6,934 bases of DNA from Kiritimatiellia bacterium (GTDB taxonomy: Bacteria; Verrucomicrobiota; Kiritimatiellia; RFP12; UBA1067). Where the stretch lies: NCBI GenBank assembly GCA_904502135.1, contig CAJGDE010000095.1:1-6934 (forward strand), written 5' to 3'. The notes beneath the pieces are model-generated. The model worked only from the letters and a program-made list of their open reading frames with translations, ran no database searches and was not told where the DNA came from. Within the stretch, counting starts at the first letter, position 1. Each line of letters starts with the position of its first letter. Of the stretch, positions 1 to 4,383 are shown piece by piece. Position numbers and translations under genes: made by a program.

Positions 1-341
1 AGGAAACGACGCGAAATACCTAAGCGAGTGAAGAGTGACGAATCGGCGAGTCGAACGATGTCGAAAGTGCCAACGCGGCGTTTATTCGCCCCGTAGCGGG
101 ACGGAACCTTTTCAGATGAGGCGATTTGGGCAGGACTGCGACCCGAAGGCGTACTTGTGTACGGCGAGTGGGAGCAAGGACGCGCAAATCGCCCATATCA
201 AAAGGCGAGTACCGTTGGGCGAAAAAACGCCGCACGTTGACAAGGCAGGAACGCAAGCAAGACGGAAAGGAAAGCACAAGGAACACTCTACAGCGGTTGC
301 ACAGGCGACATAACCGCTTACCGCAAGCAGTTAGTAATCAA
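1..341. mobile_element. putative end of an inserted element truncating pflA (partial)
   Basis: This stretch carries no recognisable protein and replaces the expected 3' end of pflA. The PflA reading frame matches the family up to about its residue 217 (EYPLS, near base 352) and then runs into a stop at 331-333, about 25 residues early. The lost tail is not recognisable in any frame of positions 1-60, so the element probably continues left of the window. Near the junction are a subterminal hairpin (arms 292-298 and 312-318) and the tetranucleotide TCAA at 338-341. IS200/IS605-family elements have subterminal hairpins and can be cut at such a tetranucleotide at the right end. No transposase or nuclease gene is visible, so the family is an inference. 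A non-mobile rearrangement is the alternative. Confidence 0.4.
32..318 (+). ncRNA. candidate large structured RNA (possibly an omegaRNA/reRNA-like guide scaffold)
   Basis: The + strand is purine-rich and holds many exact complementary segments that nest into one fold. The outer pair is 32-37 with 284-289. Next is 71-80 with 228-239, with a 2-nt bulge. One arm stacks 101-104/212-215, 107-112/200-205 and 120-128/185-193 (9 bp). Hairpins lie at 90-100 (CCCG/CGGG), 150-163 (CGTAC/GTACG) and 292-318 (7 bp). The linker from 240 to 283 is A-rich and looks unpaired. Reading frames through it have poor protein-like composition. Known RNAs that sit at the ends of mobile elements are the guide RNAs of TnpB (3' guide) and IscB (5' guide, the HEARO motif). 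On the + strand the 3' flank is pflA, which would suit a TnpB-type RNA. I do not recognise a family consensus, so function is open. RNase P, tmRNA and group I/II intron signatures were not seen. Confidence 0.42.
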
Positions 342-1005
342 GGGAGGTTGACAGCGGATACTCAAGCCCAAGCGCTTGCCATTTCGCTTCTCCCATACTG
401 TGGTACGGCAGCAATTCAACTTTAACGACATTATCAAGTAAGCTAATAAACTCTCTCGTCTTTCGCATATCTTCTTCGCCGTCTGTAAGACCTGGAACCA
501 TCACGCGCCTAATCCAAGTTGGAACACCCATCTCTGACAAATAACGCGCGAAGTCGAGAACCTGCGAATTATCCGCACCAGTAATCTTACGATGAAGCTT
601 TGGATCAAACGCCTTAATATCAAGTAGAACCGTATCTGTCGCTTTTATCATGCGCTCAATCATCTGATCGCCGCGCCGAAACGGTCCCGCCGCCGTATCA
701 AGACATGTCGTAACCCCTTCTCTATGCGCCAACTCAAAAAGTTCCGCCGCAAATTCCGCCTGCATCATCGGCTCGCCGCCCGAAAGAGTTATCCCGCCAT
801 TTTCACCCCAGTAATCGCGAAATCGTAAGGCGCGTGAAAGAACCTCTTGCGGCGTCAACTCCATCGCAGGCTTTTCAATCGCCCATGTATCAGGGTTATG
901 ACAATAAACACAGCGAAACGGACAGCCGTGCATGAATACGATAAAACGCACTCCCGGGCCGTCCGCCGCGCCGAATGACTCAAACGAATGAATCTTACCT
1001 ATCAC
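331..1005 (-). CDS. pflA: pyruvate formate-lyase activating enzyme, C-terminally truncated
   Basis: This radical SAM enzyme abstracts a hydrogen from the catalytic glycine of PFL to make its glycyl radical, using a 4Fe-4S cluster and S-adenosylmethionine in the cytoplasm. The cluster motif CxxxCxxC is at residues 28-35, followed by CHNPDTW; SGGEP, the SAM-binding motif, is at 75-79. Residues matching E. coli active-site positions are present: D129, K131, R166 and H202 (LLPYH). The start is GTG at 1005-1003, sharing GTGA with the pflB stop, so translation is probably coupled. The product has 224 residues against 246 in E. coli. Alignment by eye stops at EYPLS and the last residues TSLDY do not look native, so roughly 25 residues of tail are missing while the catalytic core is complete. 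It may still work or may be damaged. The identity is certain in practice; activity is not. Confidence 0.93.
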   Translation of the reverse strand: MIGKIHSFESFGAADGPGVRFIVFMHGCPFRCVYCHNPDTWAIEKPAMELTPQEVLSRALRFRDYWGENGGITLSGGEPMMQAEFAAELFELAHREGVTTCLDTAAGPFRRGDQMIERMIKATDTVLLDIKAFDPKLHRKITGADNSQVLDFARYLSEMGVPTWIRRVMVPGLTDGEEDMRKTREFISLLDNVVKVELLPYHSMGEAKWQALGLEYPLSTSLDY

Positions 1006-3257
1006 AGACTCTTATGGCAGGTGCGTTTAATCACATCAAGCTGCTGCTCGCGTGTAAGATCTATGAACTTGACAGCATATCCGCTGACGCGAATCGTAAA
1101 GTTAGCGTATTCAGGCTTTTCAGGGTGCTCCATCGCATCAATGAGTTTTTCTGTGCCGAACACATTAACATTAAGATGGTGAGCGCCACGCGAGAAATAA
1201 CCATCCATTATCGATACGAGAGTCGAAACTCGCGTTTCAGGATCATTGCCAAGGGCGGAGGGATGGATCGTCTGAGTATTTGAAATGCCGTCAAGCGCGT
1301 ATTCGTACGGAAGTTTGGCGACAGAGTTAAGCGAAGCTAAAAGTCCGTTTTGTTCTGCCCCATAAGCCGGGTTCGCGCCGGGAGCGAGCGGCTCGCCCGC
1401 CTTGCGCCCGTCGGGCATCGAACCTGTCGCCTTTCCATAAACGACATTAGACGTTATCGTAAGAATCGAAGTCGTTGGCATCGCGTTGCGATAAGTGTGA
1501 TGACTTTTAATCTTACGCATAAACTCCGTCAAGAGCCACTCGCCTATCGCGTCGGCGCGCTCATCGTCGTTGCCGTAACGCGGGAAGTCGCCCTCAGTCT
1601 CATACCCGACAGCAAGCCCCGTCTCATCGCGCACGACCCGCACTTTAGCGTACTTAATTGCAGAAAGCGAATCAACCGCATGGGAGAAGCCGGCTATACC
1701 TGTCGCGAACGAGCGCTTGACATCCGTATCAATAAGCGCCATCTGCGAAGCTTCATAATTGTAGCGGTCATGCATAAAATGAATGATGTTAAGCGTATGG
1801 ACATAAAGCCCCGCGAGCCAATCCATCATTCTCTCGTATGCGTGCAACACCTCGTTGTAATCAAGGACATCTCCCGTTATGGGCCTAAACTCGGGCCCCA
1901 CCTGTACGCGGGTGACTTCATCTACGCCGCCGTTAATAGCATAAAGAAGACACTTGGCAAGATTTGCGCGCGCCCCAAAGAACTGCATCTCCTTACCAGT
2001 TTGCGTCGCCGACACGCAGCAGCAAATGGCGTAGTCATCGCTCCAAACGCGACGCATCACTTCGTCATTTTCATACTGCACACTGCTCGAATCAATCGAA
2101 ACCTTGGCGGCGTAATCCTTAAACGCTTTCGGGAGGCGCGGCGAATAGAGAACCGTAAGATTAGGCTCAGGCGAAGGCCCCATCGTCTCAAGCGTATGCA
2201 AAATACGAAGATCTGTCTTCGTTACCATGCTGCGCCCATCGCCGCACATACCCGCGAGATTGATTGTCGCCCAGACGGGATCGCCGCTGAAAAGCTCATT
2301 ATAAGCCGGTATGCGAGCAAACTTGACCATGCGGAACTTCATTACGAGGTGATCAATAAGCTCCTGGGCTTCAACCTCGGTAAGAACACCGTTCTTTATG
2401 TCGCGTTCGATGTAAATGTCAAGGAATGTCGAAATGCGCCCAATCGACATTGCCGCGCCATTCTGCGTCTTAATCGCGGCAAGATATCCGAAATACGTCC
2501 ACTGCACGGCTTCGCGGGCGTTCGTCGCAGGGCGCGAAATATCATAGCCGTACGATAAGGCCATCTCTTTCATAGCCTTAAGCGCGCGAATCTGGGCAGT
2601 CACTTCTTCGCGGCCGCGAATGACGTCTTCGGGCATTGAACCTGCGCCCACCATCGGCAAATCATGCTCTTTGGCGGCAATCAATCTATCGATGCCGTAA
2701 AGGGCAACTCGGCGATAATCGCCTACGATACGCCCGCGACCGTATGAATCGGGAAGACCGGTGATAATCTTATTTTTGCGGGCGACGCGCATTTCTGGCG
2801 TATACGCATCAAACACGCCCTGATTATGCGTTTTATGATACTCCGTAAAGATGCGGTGCAAATCAGGATTAGGCGTATAGCCATAAGTTTTGAGCGCCTC
2901 TTCCGCGAGCTTGATTCCGCCGTATGGCATAAATGCGCGCTTAAGAGGCTTATCCGTCTGAAGACCGACTACTTTTTCAAGATCCTTATCGAGATAGCCC
3001 GGCTCGTGAGAAGTAATAGACGAGACAATGTCGGTGTCCATATCCAAGACACCGCCCTTTGCGCGTTCCTCAAGCTGAAGCTTTTGTAGCTTACCCCAAA
3101 GAACGTTTGTCGCATCAGTGGCGTCAGCGAGAAATTCCGGGCCACCCTCATAAGGCGTGTAGTTAAGGCGTACGAAAACGGCAACATCAATATCTTTCTG
3201 CCATTGACCGCCGACGAAGCCTGCCCATCCAGGCTCATTAATATTTACAGTTTTCAT
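1002..3257 (-). CDS. pflB: pyruvate formate-lyase (formate C-acetyltransferase)
   Basis: This glycyl-radical enzyme converts pyruvate and CoA to acetyl-CoA and formate under anaerobic conditions in the cytoplasm. The product is 751 residues (E. coli 760) and collinear with PflB throughout. The thiyl-radical cysteine pair lies in ICCCVS (residues 412-416), with the pair equivalent to E. coli C418/C419 at 413-414. The radical glycine lies in RVSGYAV (G726), near the C-terminus as expected. Other family landmarks are GKEMQFFGARANLAK, NIIHFMHDRYNYEAS, SNVVYGKATGSMPDGR and HHLNVNVF. The ATG at 3257 was chosen over an in-frame upstream codon at 3281 because the AAGGAGG at 3272-3266 sits 8 nt before it. 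pflA follows with a 4-bp overlap. A riboswitch-like leader precedes it. One oddity is a third cysteine just before the catalytic pair, where E. coli has alanine. Confidence 0.98.
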   Translation of the reverse strand: MKTVNINEPGWAGFVGGQWQKDIDVAVFVRLNYTPYEGGPEFLADATDATNVLWGKLQKLQLEERAKGGVLDMDTDIVSSITSHEPGYLDKDLEKVVGLQTDKPLKRAFMPYGGIKLAEEALKTYGYTPNPDLHRIFTEYHKTHNQGVFDAYTPEMRVARKNKIITGLPDSYGRGRIVGDYRRVALYGIDRLIAAKEHDLPMVGAGSMPEDVIRGREEVTAQIRALKAMKEMALSYGYDISRPATNAREAVQWTYFGYLAAIKTQNGAAMSIGRISTFLDIYIERDIKNGVLTEVEAQELIDHLVMKFRMVKFARIPAYNELFSGDPVWATINLAGMCGDGRSMVTKTDLRILHTLETMGPSPEPNLTVLYSPRLPKAFKDYAAKVSIDSSSVQYENDEVMRRVWSDDYAICCCVSATQTGKEMQFFGARANLAKCLLYAINGGVDEVTRVQVGPEFRPITGDVLDYNEVLHAYERMMDWLAGLYVHTLNIIHFMHDRYNYEASQMALIDTDVKRSFATGIAGFSHAVDSLSAIKYAKVRVVRDETGLAVGYETEGDFPRYGNDDERADAIGEWLLTEFMRKIKSHHTYRNAMPTTSILTITSNVVYGKATGSMPDGRKAGEPLAPGANPAYGAEQNGLLASLNSVAKLPYEYALDGISNTQTIHPSALGNDPETRVSTLVSIMDGYFSRGAHHLNVNVFGTEKLIDAMEHPEKPEYANFTIRVSGYAVKFIDLTREQQLDVIKRTCHKSL

Positions 3258-3263
3258 CAAGAG

Positions 3264-3272
3264 CTCCTCCTT
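3264..3272 (-). promoter_or_regulatory. ribosome binding site of pflB
   Basis: Read on the minus strand the bases are AAGGAGGAG, a near-perfect Shine-Dalgarno, followed by CTCTTG and ATG at 3257. It fixes the pflB start. It lies only about 14 nt after the last helix of the riboswitch-like leader, so translation could be affected by folding of that leader. Confidence 0.85.
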
Positions 3273-3285
3273 ATTTTGCAATTAT

Positions 3286-3371
3286 TGTCCAGACGAACGA
3301 CTTGATATTTCCTGCGGCACATGTGGTGAACTCCACTTTAGGTACACACCCATTATCGTCAGTCCCGCAAG
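3286..3371 (-). promoter_or_regulatory. ZTP (ZMP) riboswitch, pfl motif, in the pflBA leader
   Basis: On the minus strand the leader fits the ZTP aptamer architecture. P1 pairs CUUGCGG (3371-3365) with CCGCAGG (3317-3311), 7 bp with one wobble. Directly inside P1 is GACUGACG, against GACUGGCG in the Fusobacterium ulcerans RNA as I recall it. A hairpin GUGG-AGUUCA-CCAC (3336-3323) occupies the P2 region. P3 is GUUC-GUCU-GGAC (3298-3287), against GCCC-GCCU-GGGC. The pseudoknot GGCG/CGCC becomes GACG (3360-3357) with CGUC (3295-3292), so a G-C pair is replaced by A-U on both sides. P3 shows similar paired changes. The family senses ZTP/ZMP, which builds up when 10-formyl-THF is scarce. No U-rich terminator lies between aptamer and start codon, so translational control is more likely. 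The GGGGAGC-like joining segment is divergent (AUGUGC). Confidence 0.82.
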
Positions 3372-3379
3372 GGGCCGAT

Positions 3380-3388
3380 ATTATACCA
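3380..3388 (-). promoter_or_regulatory. promoter of the pflBA operon (extended -10)
   Basis: The minus strand reads TGGTATAAT: a perfect TATAAT (3385-3380) with an upstream TG one base away, the extended -10 form. No good -35 hexamer sits 16 to 18 bp upstream, which extended -10 promoters tolerate. Transcription would begin near 3373-3376, a few bases before the first helix of the riboswitch-like leader, giving a 5' UTR of about 115 nt. That fit supports both calls. Confidence 0.75.
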
Positions 3389-3443
3389 TAAATAAGGAAT
3401 TTTAACTATCCACTCCCCCCGCTCAAACGAGCAGTAACCGCAT

Positions 3444-3483
3444 GCATTGCATTTGCACTCGTTTTTTGATACAATGCACTCGG
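3444..3483 (+). promoter_or_regulatory. promoter and operator-like repeats of the toxin-antitoxin operon
   Basis: A sigma-70-type promoter is visible: -35 TTGCAT at 3447-3452, a 17-bp spacer, and -10 TACAAT at 3470-3475. The inverted repeat GCATTG (3444-3449) and CAATGC (3472-3477) brackets it. The direct repeat TGCACTCG occurs at 3454-3461 and 3475-3482, 21 bp apart, two helical turns. RelB/DinJ-type antitoxins bind repeats over their own promoter, so these words are candidate autoregulatory sites. Transcription would start near 3482, about 28 nt before the antitoxin ATG. The operator role is inferred. Confidence 0.65.
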
Positions 3484-3509
3484 TTTTAACAAAAGAAAGG
3501 CTTTTTGCA

Positions 3510-3779
3510 ATGACAACTTCACTTACAATCCGTATGGATGATTCCCTCAAGGCTGAAGCCGAAGACTTCTTCGACGACATTGGCATGAATATGACAACCG
3601 CCATAACCTGCTTTTTCAAAAAGTGCCTCGCAACCGGCGAGATCCCCTTCAAGATTTCTCGCCAAAGCAAGCAAGAGCGCCTATTGGCAGCAGTTCGCGA
3701 GGCCAACGAAATCGCTAATGACCCGAACGCTGAGTATTGCGATGATCCCGCCAAGCTCAAGGAATTCCTGCTCTCATGA
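3510..3779 (+). CDS. RelB/DinJ-family antitoxin
   Basis: This small cytoplasmic antitoxin of 89 residues is expected to neutralise the toxin encoded next to it and to repress its own operon as a ribbon-helix-helix dimer. The DNA-binding part is residues 3-47: a short strand (SLTIRMDD), a first helix (LKAEAEDFFDDIG), and a second helix starting MTTAITCFFKKCL, ending in EIPFKI. This matches DinJ (ARIDEDLK...LPFDL) in layout and length. The rest (about 52-89), rich in charged residues, would wrap the toxin. The ATG at 3510 was chosen because AGAAAGG at 3494-3500 lies 9 nt upstream and the ribbon strand begins there. An upstream in-frame TTG at 3447 falls inside the promoter. The stop overlaps the toxin start as ATGA. 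The operon faces away from pflB, opposite to every other gene here. Confidence 0.9.
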   Translation: MTTSLTIRMDDSLKAEAEDFFDDIGMNMTTAITCFFKKCLATGEIPFKISRQSKQERLLAAVREANEIANDPNAEYCDDPAKLKEFLLS

Positions 3780-4054
3780 AATACAAAGTTTATAAAACCA
3801 CAGGATTCAAAAAAAGCCTGCGGAAAATGCTTAGGCGCGGGAAGGACATAGACAAGCTTGAAGCTGTAGTTCAGATGCTTTCGAATGACACCCCGCTTCC
3901 CCAAAAATACCGCGACCATGCGCTTACCGGCAATCTTGTCGGTTTTCGCGATTGCCACATCGAAAATGATTGGGTGCTTATCTACAAGATTCAGAACGAC
4001 ATCCTCATTCTGACTCTTGCCGATACCGGCACACATTCTGATCTCGGACTGTGA
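3776..4054 (+). CDS. YafQ-family mRNA interferase toxin
   Basis: This RelE/ParE-superfamily ribosome-dependent endoribonuclease is 92 residues, the same length as E. coli YafQ. It aligns without large gaps: LPQKYRDHALTGNLVGFRDCHIENDWVLIYKI matches the YafQ core, and TGTH near the end carries the catalytic histidine at H87, the same position as in E. coli. Other residues matching the YafQ active site are H48, H61, D65 and W66, so the toxin looks intact. The phenylalanine near the end of YafQ (F91) has no equivalent; the C-terminus is SDLGL. The ATG overlaps the antitoxin TGA by 4 bp, which ties toxin synthesis to antitoxin translation. The pair probably acts as a stress or stability module and may have been acquired horizontally. 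The family call is firm; the cleavage preference is not known from sequence. Confidence 0.93.
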   Translation: MKYKVYKTTGFKKSLRKMLRRGKDIDKLEAVVQMLSNDTPLPQKYRDHALTGNLVGFRDCHIENDWVLIYKIQNDILILTLADTGTHSDLGL

Positions 4055-4071
4055 CATCGATTTCCCTCTAC

Positions 4072-4159
4072 TTGTAATTACAATAAAAACGCATATCACA
4101 ACCGTCGCAACGACGCTGGCATTTCACGACTTAGTCGTTCGAAAATTGATGGCTTTCGA
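4072..4159. other. cluster of small hairpins after the toxin gene
   Basis: This region holds a 12-bp perfect palindrome (TTGTAATTACAA, 4072-4083). Three consecutive stem-loops follow: CGTCG-CAA-CGACG (4103-4115), ACGAC-TTA-GTCGT (4126-4138) and TCGAAA/TTTCGA (4139-4144 with 4154-4159). The last is followed on the + strand by only TTTT before GG, so it is at best a weak intrinsic terminator for the toxin operon. No protein-coding signal is seen. Confidence 0.35.
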
Positions 4160-4165
4160 TTTTGG

Positions 4166-4383
4166 AAACAACTACACCTACACCTAATCTCTACACCTAA
4201 AACTAAAAATTCCACTCTCGAACTCGACCTATCAACTCGAACTCGCCCTTCTTCACCTTCACCTCAAACCTTCACCTAATCTCCAAACCCCCATTCAAAC
4301 ATTCCAACATTCTAACATTCAAACATTCTAACATTCCAACATTCTAACATTCTAACATTCACCCCCTACTACCCCACACAAAA
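4166..4383 (+). repeat. G-depleted simple-repeat tract between the toxin gene and mnmE
   Basis: This 218-base tract has only four G on the + strand (4220, 4226, 4239, 4245), all inside two copies of CTCGAACTCG (4217-4226, 4236-4245). Other repeat words are CTACACCTA (4172-4180, 4178-4186, 4191-4199), TTCACC (4252-4257, 4258-4263, 4271-4276) and CACCTAATCTC (4181-4191, 4273-4283). The right third is a regular octamer array, and the tract runs over the last few codons of mnmE. It is non-coding apart from those. A C-rich, G-poor transcript is the type Rho binds, so the tract could end + strand transcription coming from the toxin operon before it runs antisense to mnmE; that is inference. Confidence 0.8.
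4292..4361 (+). repeat. octamer tandem repeat AACATTCN
   Basis: Eight complete head-to-tail copies of AACATTCN (4298-4361) are preceded by a 6-nt partial copy at 4292-4297. The eighth base varies in order C, T, A, T, C, T, T, A while the first seven are identical in all copies. The array ends five bases before the second of the two TAG codons that follow mnmE. It has no spacers and is not a CRISPR. Replication slippage is the likely source. Confidence 0.95.

Noticed and set aside
1..341. RNase P RNA, tmRNA, group I or group II intron, or rRNA fragment
   Set aside because: I looked for their conserved cores (for example the RNase P GAGGAAAGUC block and a group II domain V hairpin) on both strands and found none.
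20..425. Three overlapping open frames at the left edge (20-286 minus, 35-313 plus, 126-425 plus)
   Set aside because: Their products are low-complexity, rich in Arg/Lys/Ser/Thr, match no family I know, lack Shine-Dalgarno sites, and one runs into pflA antisense. The nested base pairing explains the region better.
1350..2558. Long open frame antisense to pflB (402 codons)
   Set aside because: pflB on the other strand is a clear family member over its whole length; the antisense product is Arg/His-rich without any recognisable domain, a codon-bias shadow.
3258..3281. Start of pflB 8 codons upstream at 3281
   Set aside because: The extra residues (MQNKEELL) are the translated Shine-Dalgarno region; the ATG at 3257 has an ideal AAGGAGG spacing.
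3447..3509. Antitoxin start at the upstream TTG (3447)
   Set aside because: It lies in the -35 element; the ATG at 3510 has a Shine-Dalgarno and begins the ribbon strand.
3359..4099. Open frame on the minus strand across the toxin-antitoxin operon (246 codons)
   Set aside because: Both + strand genes are recognised families with promoter, Shine-Dalgarno and overlap; the antisense product has no recognisable features.
4292..4361. CRISPR array
   Set aside because: The unit is 8 bp with no spacers; it is a simple tandem repeat.
4369..4371. TAG read as a sense codon (stop-codon recoding) at the mnmE end
   Set aside because: A second TAG follows at once and the protein already reaches its normal end; a single nonsense change in the last codon is simpler.
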